From NCBI RefSeq assembly GCF_046250175.1, contig NZ_CP176468.1: a DNA stretch of 64,000 bases, one strand, 5' to 3'. A program made the translations under genes and the position numbers. This stretch comes from Psychromonas sp030397575 (lineage in GTDB: Bacteria; Pseudomonadota; Gammaproteobacteria; Enterobacterales; Psychromonadaceae). The notes under the pieces are model-generated. The model was not told where the DNA came from. It worked only from the letters and a program-made list of their open reading frames with translations, and made no database searches. Below are positions 43,348 to 52,081 of this stretch, in pieces; position 1 is the stretch's first letter, and the number at the start of each line of letters is the position of its first letter.

Positions 43348-43383
43348 AAATAGCCCAGTAAGTAAAAACCTATTGGGCTATTT
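43348..43383. terminator. bidirectional terminator hairpin
   Basis: AAATAGCCCA (43348-43357) pairs with TGGGCTATTT (43374-43383) between two convergent genes. The A-run before it serves as a T-run on the minus strand, so it could end the peptide-transporter operon as well. Confidence 0.8.
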
Positions 43384-43416
43384 AAGTATTTGTAGAGTGG
43401 TTAATGTTTAAATGTA

Positions 43417-44364
43417 TTAACCTTTATATATTTTAGGATTAAACACATCACGCAACCAATCACCTAATAAGTTGATCACCAGTACTAAGCTGATTAATAC
43501 AATCCCAGGGAAGATTGTGATCCACCATGCACCCGAGAAGATGTATTTAAAGCCAATACTAATCAATGCCCCTAATGATGGCTGATCCACCGGTAGCCCC
43601 AATCCTAAGAATGATAGTGCGGCTTCTGACATGATAGCATTCGCTACCTGTACCGTTGAAATTACTAAGATAGGTGATAAACAGTTTGGCAGAATGTGAC
43701 GGAACATAATACGCATCGACTTAAAGCCCATGACCTGAGCCGCTTCCACATATTCTTTTTTCTTTTCCGCTAACACAGAAGCGCGAATAGTACGCGCATA
43801 TTGCGGCCACTCTGCAATACCAATAATCACTACCAGCATGATGACTGCATATTCAGCAAAGAACTCTGCACCAAAACTCGCTTTAAAAATGGCGGTAATA
43901 ATAATTGCTACCATCATAGTAGAGAATGACAGTTGTATATCAGCAACACGCATTAATAAACTATCGACTCGCCCACCAAAGTATCCTGCTGACAAACCAA
44001 TTACGATACCAAACACCAATTGTACCGCAACGGCCAGGAAACCAATCGTCAGTGATAGGCGTGAGCCGTAGAGTATGGTCGATAGAATATCTCGCCCTTG
44101 GTCATCAGTGCCTAACAGAAAGCGTTCTTCACCATCTTCTAACCATGATGGTGGTAACTCAGAATCCATTAAATCGATTGATGTAAGGTCATAGGGGTTA
44201 GTAGGCGAAATGACTGGTGCAAATAAAGCGGCAATAAAAAAAGCTAAAAATACAGCGAAACTAAACATCGCCACTTTATCGCGTTTAAAGTGGTAGATGA
44301 AATCAGAGTTTTTAAAACGCTGTAAGCGAGATGGAGCTTGGTTTTGTTCCATTATACTAGACAT
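43417..44364 (-). CDS. peptide/glutathione ABC transporter permease (DppC/GsiD-like)
   Basis: A 315-residue DppC/OppC-type permease with six membrane helices. The N-terminal cytoplasmic stretch, the LGTDDQGRDILSTILYGSRLSL motif and the EAA loop EYVEAAQVMGFKSMRIMFRHILPN are all present. AAGGAGC precedes the ATG, and the upstream permease gene ends 1 bp before the start codon. It is last in an operon ordered ATPase, binding protein, DppB, DppC, the same as gsiABCD. Substrate could be glutathione, di- or oligopeptides. Confidence 0.88.
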   Translation of the reverse strand: MSSIMEQNQAPSRLQRFKNSDFIYHFKRDKVAMFSFAVFLAFFIAALFAPVISPTNPYDLTSIDLMDSELPPSWLEDGEERFLLGTDDQGRDILSTILYGSRLSLTIGFLAVAVQLVFGIVIGLSAGYFGGRVDSLLMRVADIQLSFSTMMVAIIITAIFKASFGAEFFAEYAVIMLVVIIGIAEWPQYARTIRASVLAEKKKEYVEAAQVMGFKSMRIMFRHILPNCLSPILVISTVQVANAIMSEAALSFLGLGLPVDQPSLGALISIGFKYIFSGAWWITIFPGIVLISLVLVINLLGDWLRDVFNPKIYKG

Positions 44365-44365
44365 A

Positions 44366-45343
44366 TTATGCTCCTTTCCCTGTGATATTTACCGTCGGGT
44401 TCACTACGCCATACAATAGATCAACGATGGTGTTGGTTACTACAAAAATTAATCCAACAAAGATCACGTAAGCGGTAATCAATGGCGTATCAACACGGTT
44501 AATTGCCTCTAAAAATAAGAAGCCTGTACCAGGCCATTGGAAAACGGTTTCCGTTAATATGGTGTAAGCGACCATAGTGCCAATTTGTACACCACCTACA
44601 GTTAATACCGGTAACATGGTGTTTTTAAGCGCATGTTGATAATAGATTTTATTCATTGCTAGACCTTTAGCCGTCGCAAATTTCACGTATTCAGAACTTA
44701 ATGCTTCGAGCATTTCAGAACGTACTAAACGAATAAACAAAGGCAGCATAATAGAGGCTAGTGAGATACAAGGTAATATAAGATGCAACAGACCATCGGT
44801 TGTTAAATAACCTGTTTCCCAACCCAATACATTGAGTGTTTCTCCTCGGCCGTAGGAGGGCAACCACTGCAGTTCAATGGCAAAAACATACATTAAAATT
44901 ATAGCGGTTAAGAAAACTGGAATGGAGATACCAATACTACTAAATGCCATAATCGCCTTCGTCCATAAACTTTTTGGATTAATAGCGGAATACACGCCAA
45001 GTGGAATAGAGACTAAAACAATAATAATAGAAGCGCCGAGCACTAACTCTAGTGTTGCCTCCAACTTATCTAATATGACGTCTACAGCAGGGCGTTTAAA
45101 GAAATAAGAATCACCTAAATCGCCTTGTACTGCATTACTAATAAAACGAGAATACTTAGTGATGTAAGGGTCGTTTAATCCCAAGTCATCACGTAACACT
45201 TGTCGTTCTGCTTCAGATACGGATTGGCCTACCATTTCTCGAAGTGGATCGCCTAAGTTATCTTGGATTGCAAATGCGACTAGGCTGATCACAAACATTA
45301 CTATCAATGCTTGAAAAATTCGCTGGACCAAAAAGGTAAACAT
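44366..45343 (-). CDS. peptide/glutathione ABC transporter permease (DppB/GsiC-like)
   Basis: A 325-residue DppB-type permease. It begins with the family's N-terminal helix and has DPLREMVGQSVSEAERQVLRDDLGLNDP, the periplasmic loop with GDLGDSYFFKRPAVDVIL, and the EAA loop EYVKFATAKGLAMNKIYYQHALKN. Its length is normal. It pairs with the downstream DppC-type permease and is separated from the binding-protein gene by a hairpin. Confidence 0.88.
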   Translation of the reverse strand: MFTFLVQRIFQALIVMFVISLVAFAIQDNLGDPLREMVGQSVSEAERQVLRDDLGLNDPYITKYSRFISNAVQGDLGDSYFFKRPAVDVILDKLEATLELVLGASIIIVLVSIPLGVYSAINPKSLWTKAIMAFSSIGISIPVFLTAIILMYVFAIELQWLPSYGRGETLNVLGWETGYLTTDGLLHLILPCISLASIMLPLFIRLVRSEMLEALSSEYVKFATAKGLAMNKIYYQHALKNTMLPVLTVGGVQIGTMVAYTILTETVFQWPGTGFLFLEAINRVDTPLITAYVIFVGLIFVVTNTIVDLLYGVVNPTVNITGKGA

Positions 45344-45367
45344 GGAGTTGTTTCCTATAAAGTTAAT

Positions 45368-45390
45368 AACGACCCAGAGGTTGGGTCGTT
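45368..45390 (-). other. hairpin between the peptide-binding-protein and permease genes
   Basis: AACGACCCA (45368-45376) pairs with TGGGTCGTT (45382-45390) over a 5-nt loop. It lies in the 79-bp gap after the binding-protein gene on the minus strand and resembles the hairpins found after dctP and urtA. Confidence 0.65.
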
Positions 45391-45422
45391 TTATTATGGT
45401 GGTATATGATTAACTAAGTTGT

Positions 45423-46973
45423 TTATTTAACAACGAGATCCCCTAGGTATGGGAAGTTCATTGCATTCACAACAGGTGAAAGGTTTAAGCTAGACTTTGC
45501 ACCCCACGCTAGGTTCTGCCAATGTAGAGGCACAAATGCAGCTTCGTTATATAAGATATCTTCAACTTCTTTTAACATCTCTGCACGTTTTGCTGGATCA
45601 GTTTCTGCGTTTGATTGATTAACGAGTTGATCCACTTTTGGATTTGAGTAATGGCCGCAGTTGTAAGCACCTTTACCAGTTTCAGCATCACGTGTCATCG
45701 TTAAGAATTCAGAGAAGTTCGCTGAATCTTCTGTATCTGAATGCCAACCGATCATCATAATATCTGCTGAACATTTATCAAATTCAGGCCAGTATTGTGC
45801 TTTAGGCATGGTTTTTAAGTCAACGGTAATACCAATTTTAGCCAGCATAGAAGCTGCTGCTTGTGCTATTTGAGCATCGTTCACGTAACGGTTGTTTGGG
45901 GCCATCATTGATAATTTAAAGCCATCTTCATAGCCCGCTTCTTTCATCAATGCTTTAGCTTTTTTCAGATCGTAACGTGGTACTAAGTCTGCATCGTAAC
46001 CAGCGTAACCTTCAGGGCCTTGTTGACCAGCTGTAGTGGCAAAGCCTTTCATGATCTTTTTAACAATCGCTTCATTGTTAATCGCGTATACAATCGCTTG
46101 ACGAACACGCACATCTTTCAATGCTTCATTTGAGTTTTGGTTCATTTGCAGCGTAATGATACGAGTACCTGCGACTGTGGTTAGCTCGATGTTTTTAGTA
46201 TCAATAACACGTTTTTGATCGTTAGGTGCTACTGGATAAATCATATCAACATCACCAGATAGTAATGCTGCAACACGAGTAGCATTCTCTTTAATTGGCA
46301 CCAATGTTAGTTTGTCTACGTTACCTGGAGATTGTTTATCCCAGTAATCATCAAAACGATCAAAGACAATTTTTACGCCCTGTTCACGTGATTCAATAGT
46401 AAATGGACCTGTACCTGATACGTGTGTTGAAGCAAACGAGTTACCATGCTTAATAATTTCTGATTTATCCTTACCATCCATGTCACCTGAATAGAACTTG
46501 CTGTCCATTGGGAATAGGTAAGTCGCTGTTTGTAAAACTAGTGGGTAAGGTTCATAAGATACTAGTTCAACCGTGTAATCATCAATTTTGACTAATTTCT
46601 CATAAGGAGAGAAAACCGCTTTAAAATCTTGAGATTCTTTTAAACGATTAAACGTCCATACTACGTCATCAGCAGTCATTGTATTGCCAGAATGGAACTT
46701 CACACCCTGACGCAGGGTAAAGCGGAATGTAGTGTCATCAACACGTTCCCATTTTTCTGCTAAACGCGGCTCAAAGTCATAGCTTTTAGTGAAACGTACT
46801 AGTGGATCGAATAGCATGTGTGACATTTGTAAAACGCCACCAGACAGTTGCTCGTGCGGGTCAAGTGTTACTGGGTCTGAGTCGTAAGCAACGGTAATAT
46901 CTGCCGCTGATGATGCAAAGCTTAAACCGGTAGCAAGTAAAGCAACGGCTAGTTTGGTTTTTAGAAACTTCAT
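45423..46973 (-). CDS. peptide/glutathione ABC transporter substrate-binding protein (GsiB/DppA-like)
   Basis: A 516-residue family 5 periplasmic binding protein. It has a 23-residue signal peptide ending SFASSA, YDSDPVTLDPHEQLSGGVLQMSHMLFDPLVR, and the family motif KWERVDDTTFRFTLRQGVKFHSG. AAGGAG-type DNA lies just upstream. It probably binds short peptides or glutathione. The family also includes nickel binders (NikA), and urease in this genome needs nickel, but neither gene order nor sequence points that way. The preceding gene encodes the fused ATPase. Confidence 0.87.
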   Translation of the reverse strand: MKFLKTKLAVALLATGLSFASSAADITVAYDSDPVTLDPHEQLSGGVLQMSHMLFDPLVRFTKSYDFEPRLAEKWERVDDTTFRFTLRQGVKFHSGNTMTADDVVWTFNRLKESQDFKAVFSPYEKLVKIDDYTVELVSYEPYPLVLQTATYLFPMDSKFYSGDMDGKDKSEIIKHGNSFASTHVSGTGPFTIESREQGVKIVFDRFDDYWDKQSPGNVDKLTLVPIKENATRVAALLSGDVDMIYPVAPNDQKRVIDTKNIELTTVAGTRIITLQMNQNSNEALKDVRVRQAIVYAINNEAIVKKIMKGFATTAGQQGPEGYAGYDADLVPRYDLKKAKALMKEAGYEDGFKLSMMAPNNRYVNDAQIAQAAASMLAKIGITVDLKTMPKAQYWPEFDKCSADIMMIGWHSDTEDSANFSEFLTMTRDAETGKGAYNCGHYSNPKVDQLVNQSNAETDPAKRAEMLKEVEDILYNEAAFVPLHWQNLAWGAKSSLNLSPVVNAMNFPYLGDLVVK

Positions 46974-47032
46974 TTAAAACTCCTTTTATGAAAATACTTA
47001 TTTAACGTTAATGTTCTAATCGTGAAACGGCA

Positions 47033-48739
47033 TTAGAGACTGTTCCGTAACCCTTTAAATTCAGGCATTAAAGAAATCAAATGCTTACTGTAAGCATGTT
47101 GAGGTTGAGTAAATAGCTGCTCGCTCTCATTAACTTCTAATAATTGCCCTTGTTGCATTACCCCAATACGGTCACAAACTTGACGTATTACTGGTAAATC
47201 ATGGCTAATAAATAACATAGTTAAATTTAGCTCATCCTGTAAATCTTTTAACAGATTTAAAATTTGTGCTTGTACCGATACATCTAACGCTGACGTTGGC
47301 TCATCGCAAATTAATAAACGAGGGCGAGTTGCTAGTGCGCGAGCGATAGAAATACGTTGACGTTGGCCACCAGAAAACTCATGTGGATATTTAACGCCCG
47401 CCATTCTTCCTAAACCAACATGATCTAGTAGATCGAATACAATTTGTTGAATTTGAGACTCAGAAGCGGCTAGTTTATGAAAGCGAATCGGCTCTGCAAT
47501 GATGTCATAAATCTTCATACGAGGATTCATCGAAGTATAAGGGTTTTGGAACACCATCTGCATTTGACGACGGAAAGGGCGTCGTTCACGCTCTGACTTT
47601 ATTGCTGTTAAGTCTATGCCTTCAAAGGTTATTTTTCCTTCATTAGGTGGATATAAGCCGGTAATAACACGTGCAATAGTTGATTTACCTGATCCTGATT
47701 CACCCACTAAACCAAAGGTTTCACCTTCATTGATGCTAAAGCTAACATTTTTGTTGGCTTGTACATATTCACGTTTACTTTCAAAAAACGAGTCTTTCGT
47801 GACAAAGCGCAAACTGACATTTTCAACATTTAATAACGGACCTTGATAGTCACGCTGTTGCTCACTTTGCCCTAGCCAATGATTTTTGATATCCAGAGCT
47901 TGCAGTTCATGAGCTTCTTCGATGTAACTCACTAAAGGAAATCGATCTAGTTTACGATCTGAACGAGGTACTGCTGAAATAAGGCTACGTGTGTATTCGT
48001 GCTCTGGTTCGCTGAGTATTTTCTCGGTTTCTCCAAATTCAACAAGGTCTCCTCGGTACATTACTGCCACTTTGTCAGTGACATTTGATACTACACCCAT
48101 ATCGTGTGTAACCAACATACATCCGACATTCTTATCGATACATAGGTTACGAATTAAGGTCAATATTTGATCTTGAATCGATACATCTAAGGCCGTTGTT
48201 GGTTCATCAGCGATGATTAAATCAGGTTCACCCGCGAGGGCAATAGCAATAACCACACGTTGACGCATACCGCCAGAGAATTGGTGAGGATATTGTTTAA
48301 TACGTACTTCAGGCTCTGGAATACCTACTTGTTGCATAAGGTTGATAGCACGAGCTATTGCATCACTTTGTGAAACATTTAGGTTTGCATGAATAGTTTC
48401 TAAGAGTTGTTGTTCAACAGTAAATAGTGGGTTTAATGAGGTCATTGGATCTTGGAAGATAAAGCCGATTTTATTGCCACGAACTTTACGCATTTCATCC
48501 AATGTTAAGCCTGATATCTTTTGACCGTCTAAAAATACCTCACCTGCTGCGATCACTCCAGGAGGACTGAGTAAATCGATAATGGCATTACCTACGGTAG
48601 ATTTGCCTGCGCCTGACTCTCCGACAACACCAACAATCTCTCCACGGTTAATCGAGAATGATAGTGATTTTACTGCTGCATGTACGCCAAATCGAGATGG
48701 GTACTCAATACGTAGGTTGCTAACTTCTAATAATGACAT
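47033..48739 (-). CDS. fused double ATPase of a peptide/glutathione ABC transporter (GsiA-like)
   Basis: A 568-residue protein with two complete ABC ATPase domains. The first (about 1-260) has Walker A GESGAGKST, signature FSGGMRQR and DEPTTALD. The second (about 300-565) has Walker A GESGSGKST, signature FSGGQRQR and DEPTSALD, with an oligopeptide-transporter C-terminal motif in each half. This is a DppD-DppF fusion like GsiA or YejF. It opens the operon; the gap upstream (48740-49282) contains candidate regulator sites but no gene. The fusion and gene order support the GsiABCD type, whereas sequence alone would not exclude other peptides. Confidence 0.88.
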   Translation of the reverse strand: MSLLEVSNLRIEYPSRFGVHAAVKSLSFSINRGEIVGVVGESGAGKSTVGNAIIDLLSPPGVIAAGEVFLDGQKISGLTLDEMRKVRGNKIGFIFQDPMTSLNPLFTVEQQLLETIHANLNVSQSDAIARAINLMQQVGIPEPEVRIKQYPHQFSGGMRQRVVIAIALAGEPDLIIADEPTTALDVSIQDQILTLIRNLCIDKNVGCMLVTHDMGVVSNVTDKVAVMYRGDLVEFGETEKILSEPEHEYTRSLISAVPRSDRKLDRFPLVSYIEEAHELQALDIKNHWLGQSEQQRDYQGPLLNVENVSLRFVTKDSFFESKREYVQANKNVSFSINEGETFGLVGESGSGKSTIARVITGLYPPNEGKITFEGIDLTAIKSERERRPFRRQMQMVFQNPYTSMNPRMKIYDIIAEPIRFHKLAASESQIQQIVFDLLDHVGLGRMAGVKYPHEFSGGQRQRISIARALATRPRLLICDEPTSALDVSVQAQILNLLKDLQDELNLTMLFISHDLPVIRQVCDRIGVMQQGQLLEVNESEQLFTQPQHAYSKHLISLMPEFKGLRNSL

Positions 48740-48865
48740 TTAATAATCCCTTATAGTTTTTAAGGATTTAAGCTTTAAAAACGATTGAGTAAATTTATAT
48801 TTTTGTGACAGAACACGCATCCATTGCTTCCTTTGGTCTACTTAATGTCATAAATACTTAATGGA

Positions 48866-48883
48866 TCACATTAATTTATGTGA
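48866..48883. promoter_or_regulatory. inverted repeat upstream of the peptide-transporter operon
   Basis: TCACAT (48866-48871) and ATGTGA (48878-48883) are inverted arms over 6 bp. The half-sites face the opposite way to a standard CRP site (TGTGA-N6-TCACA), so the regulator is unclear. A further TGTGA lies at 48905-48909. Nothing else is recognised in the 48740-49282 gap. Confidence 0.35.
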
Positions 48884-49282
48884 CCTATGTCGACAAATGT
48901 TAAATGTGATTTATGTAGCACAGTTCAAAGTAACGATATTTTTATCGTATATTAAGTCACCAAAAGTAACATATTTAAGCAATCTTAACTGAAATCGGTT
49001 TTGATATAGATTAAAGCACAGTGCAATTTTGACTAAGTTAATTAGCTTAAGGGCGACTATAATTAGCATAAACCTGATTAAATGGTCAACTTGTTGGTGT
49101 TCAGTGTCGTTTATAACGCTCAGTTTTTTGATGTAATCGCTATAAATTTATTTAAAGTGCTTACTGTCGTGGTAATAGCTCTATTTTTTTGACCATATAA
49201 CAGTGCTAGTTTGAGGCTAATACTTCGATCCATTACTAATCAATGTTATATTAGCGCTTCTATTTTTGATGTCAGGCTGATT

Positions 49283-49678
49283 ATGAAACACCAACAAGCA
49301 GTTTTTTTACAGGAGATGGGGATTACTCATTGGCAAGTAAGAAAACCTGCGTTATTTAAAGCTGAAGAAGTGCATAAACAGTTAAATCTATCGCAATGTG
49401 AATTATTGGTGGTGTGTACCAAAGAAGATAAGCAGCATCCATTGATGCAAGCTATTCTCAATGCCTTTGAAATTGATAAAGATAAAGTGACTCACTGCTC
49501 TTTAGCGCAATTTGAAAATCAGCAGGGGGAATTACCTACTTTGATATGGTCGACTATCGGGAAACTTGAGGTTGCGCCTGCTCATCAGCTATTACATTCT
49601 CCTGCTTTAGCAATACTTGCTGAGCAGCGTCATGCAAAACAAACACTTTGGAAACAGTTCTGTGCCTACCGTCAGTAA
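49283..49678 (+). CDS. holD: DNA polymerase III psi subunit
   Basis: A 131-residue HolD-like protein. Its N-terminus QEMGITHWQVRKP parallels the QLGITQW-x-RRP motif of E. coli psi, and the end SPALAILAEQRHAKQTLWKQFCAY matches the C-terminal region. Psi links the clamp loader through chi to SSB. I start at ATG 49283, which gives the expected length; the open frame extends 24 codons upstream without support. The next gene, rimI, overlaps its end, as in E. coli. Confidence 0.82.
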   Translation: MKHQQAVFLQEMGITHWQVRKPALFKAEEVHKQLNLSQCELLVVCTKEDKQHPLMQAILNAFEIDKDKVTHCSLAQFENQQGELPTLIWSTIGKLEVAPAHQLLHSPALAILAEQRHAKQTLWKQFCAYRQ

Positions 49679-50126
49679 CCCAGATAATACTGCCATTATT
49701 GCTATGGCGATCAGTGACCTTCCTGACGTATTAACCATTGAATCAGCCGCACATAGCCACTCTTGGTCAGAAAAATTATTTATGAGCAATTTTGGGAAGC
49801 GTTATATTAACCATGTATTACTCTTAAATGATAAAATAGTAGGTTATTTTATTGCGAGTTATGTCGCTGGCGAAGTGACTCTATTGAATATTGCCATTGC
49901 GCCTGAGTATCAAGGGCAAGGCCTAGGCAAAGCATTATTGATTTATTTACAAGGCTTTTCGAGGGAATTAGCACAGCAGGAAATTTGGTTAGAAGTTCGC
50001 GCATCAAATCAAACAGCCATTAAGTTATATCAAAAGTTAGGCTTTGTAGAAGTTGATATTCGTCCTGCTTATTATCCTACAGATAATGGCCGAGAAGATG
50101 CGATTATTATGTGTTGTTATTTATAA
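49662..50126 (+). CDS. rimI: ribosomal protein S18-alanine N-acetyltransferase RimI
   Basis: A 154-residue GNAT acetyltransferase of the RimI type. It has the HSWSEKLFMSNFGKRYINHVLL start, LLNIAIAPEYQGQGLGKALL (acetyl-CoA motif A with QGQGLG), WLEVRASNQTAIKLYQKLGF and YYPTDNGREDAIIM, all diagnostic. The start is uncertain. GTG 49662 gives a length close to E. coli RimI and overlaps holD by 17 bp, as that pair does in E. coli. ATG 49704 would be a shorter option, and the ATG at 49617 would add unconserved residues. Confidence 0.85.
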   Translation: MPTVSNPDNTAIIAMAISDLPDVLTIESAAHSHSWSEKLFMSNFGKRYINHVLLLNDKIVGYFIASYVAGEVTLLNIAIAPEYQGQGLGKALLIYLQGFSRELAQQEIWLEVRASNQTAIKLYQKLGFVEVDIRPAYYPTDNGREDAIIMCCYL

Positions 50127-50137
50127 TTGGAAAAACC

Positions 50138-50881
50138 ATGATTTCTAAAAATCAGTTAAAACTTATTCATTCTTTAGAACTTAAAAAACAACGTAAAAAG
50201 TTAGGCTTGTTTCTTGTTCAAGGTGAAAAAAATGTTGGTGAGTTATTTCAATCTGACTTTGACATCGTTAATTTATTTGCGACAACGGACTACATTAACA
50301 AACAAGCTAAGCAACTGACTGATCAGCTGTTAATTGCCAAAACGATTGAAAGTAGCGAAGAAGAGTTGCAAAAAGCTGGCACCTTAAAAACCAATAATAG
50401 TGTCATTGCTGTGGTTAAATGCAAAATGTTTACCCCTCCAGAACAGCAACACGCCGGATTAGTATTGGTGCTAGACCAAGTAGGAGATCCTGGAAACTTA
50501 GGTACGATTATTCGTGTCGCTGATTGGTATGGCATTAAACATGTGGTGTGTAGCCCAGACTGTGCTGACCTTTACAATCCAAAGGTGATTGCTGCGACTA
50601 TGGGCTCTTTTGCTCGTGTGCAAGTGAGTCACGCGGATCTTACTGAATATTTAAGTGCGCAAGATAAACCTATCTTTGGTGCTTTTTTAGAAGGTAAAAA
50701 TATTCATCAATGTAAATTACCGAGTAGTGCATTAATTGTTATGGGTAGCGAATCGCATGGTATCTCTGATTCGGTTGAAAAATTAATTACCGATAAAATT
50801 ACTATTCCTAACTTTGGCCAAGCCGAATCATTAAACGTGGCGATGGCAACTGGTATTATCTTAGATAACTTCAAAAGATAG
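50138..50881 (+). CDS. TrmH/SpoU-family RNA 2'-O-methyltransferase
   Basis: A 247-residue SPOUT methyltransferase with an N-terminal substrate-binding domain (LELKKQRKKLGLFLVQGEKNV). The catalytic domain carries the three family motifs: VLDQVGDPGNLGTIIRVADW (motif 1), VMGSESHGISD (motif 2) and IPNFGQAESLNVAMATGI (motif 3). I use ATG 50138 because the earlier ATG overlaps rimI and adds a hydrophobic leader. It resembles the RlmB/TsnR group and probably methylates rRNA or tRNA; the target nucleotide is not predictable. A terminator follows. Confidence 0.85.
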   Translation: MISKNQLKLIHSLELKKQRKKLGLFLVQGEKNVGELFQSDFDIVNLFATTDYINKQAKQLTDQLLIAKTIESSEEELQKAGTLKTNNSVIAVVKCKMFTPPEQQHAGLVLVLDQVGDPGNLGTIIRVADWYGIKHVVCSPDCADLYNPKVIAATMGSFARVQVSHADLTEYLSAQDKPIFGAFLEGKNIHQCKLPSSALIVMGSESHGISDSVEKLITDKITIPNFGQAESLNVAMATGIILDNFKR

Positions 50882-50909
50882 TGAGCTAGTTAACATTTTT
50901 TGCTTTTTT

Positions 50910-50937
50910 AAAATCCGATCTTTGTATCGGATTTTTT
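50910..50937 (+). terminator. rho-independent terminator after the SpoU methyltransferase gene
   Basis: AAAATCCGAT (50910-50919) pairs with ATCGGATTTT (50926-50935) over 6 nt and continues into a T-run. Confidence 0.92.
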
Positions 50938-51053
50938 ATGCCTAATTTAAAAAATTTGACTGAATTAAAACACCTCTAACAAATCCTTCTGAATAAAAAT
51001 CAAACAAAACAATAAGATACTGATTAACTATGTTGCTAATTAAATATCTTTAA

Positions 51054-51121
51054 TGCCTACACTAAGAATGGTTAATAACTCCCTCTCACCTTAGGCTATA
51101 GGCGTTTTTATTTTATTTTAA
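51054..51121 (+). terminator. imperfect hairpin with long T-rich tail
   Basis: GCCTA and CTAAG near 51054-51066 can pair with CTTAG and TAGGC near 51091-51106, followed by GTTTTTATTTTATTTT. It looks like a terminator, though no gene on the plus strand lies directly before it. Confidence 0.4.
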
Positions 51122-51140
51122 AAATTATTGATTTTACTTG

Positions 51141-51168
51141 TTGACAGATAATAATGATATCTATTATC
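51141..51168 (+). promoter_or_regulatory. orphan Fur box with -35-like sequence
   Basis: A perfect -35 word TTGACA (51141-51146) is followed by AATAATGATATCTATTATC (51150-51168), which agrees with 15 of 19 positions of the Fur consensus. No protein-coding gene starts on either side: the SpoU methyltransferase gene ended at 50881, and sprT is transcribed toward the site from the right. It therefore probably controls an untranslated or very short transcript. Confidence 0.6.
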
Positions 51169-51169
51169 A

Positions 51170-51540
51170 TTTAGTTGTTGGCAGAGATAGCGGCTATTAA
51201 GTTGACTGAATTTATGAAGTAATCTTCCTGTCCAGAAGATGATGCATAAAAAGGAGTAAGTCCTTAATAGGTGGTAAACCCGTTATTTCTGTAGAGAGTA
51301 AGAGAATCGTCCTATTCTTTAATACTTTCTGTAACGCTAACTTATACTGATAACGCACATTATTAGTATAGGTTAAAAATGAGTCTTGTACCGCACAATA
51401 CAAGCCTCATTAATAGATAAACTTTTCCATGAAAGTTTGTCTACACCATGGGATAAGCCACCCATCGGTGAATTGGTAAAATTAATATTGCAGCCTATAA
51501 AGGCGGGGGGTTGGAGTAGTCTGCAATATTAATCCCACGG
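51170..51540 (+). ncRNA. candidate Fur-regulated structured RNA region
   Basis: No convincing gene occupies this stretch. It begins at the Fur-box promoter and contains several stems: AATGAG-CTTGTA with TACAAG-CTCATT around 51379-51413 (one mismatch), and a perfect 13-bp stem at 51481-51493 with 51521-51533. The loop of the second stem holds a nested GCCT-ATAA-AGGC hairpin. A RyhB-like role (iron-sparing sRNA) is possible, but I do not see the RyhB core sequence. The last stem could instead be a terminator for the minus-strand sprT. Treat as a hypothesis. Confidence 0.3.
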
Positions 51541-51562
51541 TTAACTTTATTTTATAAACTTT

Positions 51563-52057
51563 TTAACTATCAGATCCTATAGCCACTAATGCAGATTTAC
51601 ATTGTCGACATAAGTAGGTTGTGCCTTTTTTAATTTTATTATGGCGGCGGATAGTTAGTTGATGCTCTGTACAATCACAACGATAGGTAAATAGTTTTCC
51701 CTGTACATCTCTGACATCTAATTGATGAGTGGTTGAAGCGGGGAGCTTAAAAACCTGTGTCATGATGCTTTGCCATTCTTTACCATGAGGTCTTACTTTA
51801 CCAAATAATTGGTAAGTGATTAGGTGTGCAACTTCATGGGCAACGACTTGCTCAATAAAAATTTTTTTATTTTGTGCGTAGAGTATGGGGTTAAATTTGA
51901 TGATGTTCTTTTGCAGATGTGCTGTCCCAGCGCTTCGACCTCGTTGGTTAAAGAAGTAGGTCGGTCTAGGAAAGTGACGATCAAAAAAGCACTCGGCTAG
52001 GATGAAACAATCTTCCCCTTTTGCTGCGAGTGCTTTTTTATCTTCAAACGTGAGCAT
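51563..52057 (-). CDS. sprT: SprT-family zinc metalloprotein
   Basis: A 164-residue SprT-like protein. The zincin motif HEVAH lies in FIEQVVAHEVAHLITYQLFG, and a C-terminal zinc-ribbon-like region contains YRCDCTEHQL and YLCRQCKSAL. Members resemble the protease domain of eukaryotic SPRTN, but the bacterial function is poorly defined. It is 25 bp downstream of metK on the same strand, so read-through from metK is likely. Confidence 0.85.
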   Translation of the reverse strand: MLTFEDKKALAAKGEDCFILAECFFDRHFPRPTYFFNQRGRSAGTAHLQKNIIKFNPILYAQNKKIFIEQVVAHEVAHLITYQLFGKVRPHGKEWQSIMTQVFKLPASTTHQLDVRDVQGKLFTYRCDCTEHQLTIRRHNKIKKGTTYLCRQCKSALVAIGSDS

Positions 52058-52081
52058 TAATCGATGGTCGTTAAACTAAGA

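Noticed and set aside
43417..48739. Nickel (Nik-type) importer serving the urease
   Set aside because: The fused double ATPase and the ATPase-binding protein-DppB-DppC order match gsiABCD; nothing in the sequence specifically indicates nickel.
51212..51403. A 63-codon minus-strand open frame in the gap after the SpoU methyltransferase gene
   Set aside because: No ribosome-binding site, no family-like composition, and it overlaps the hairpin-rich region downstream of the Fur box.
51440..51540. Cobalamin-type riboswitch suggested by GCAGCC and GGCGGGGGG
   Set aside because: The B12 box and the rest of the conserved core are absent, and no B12 gene follows.
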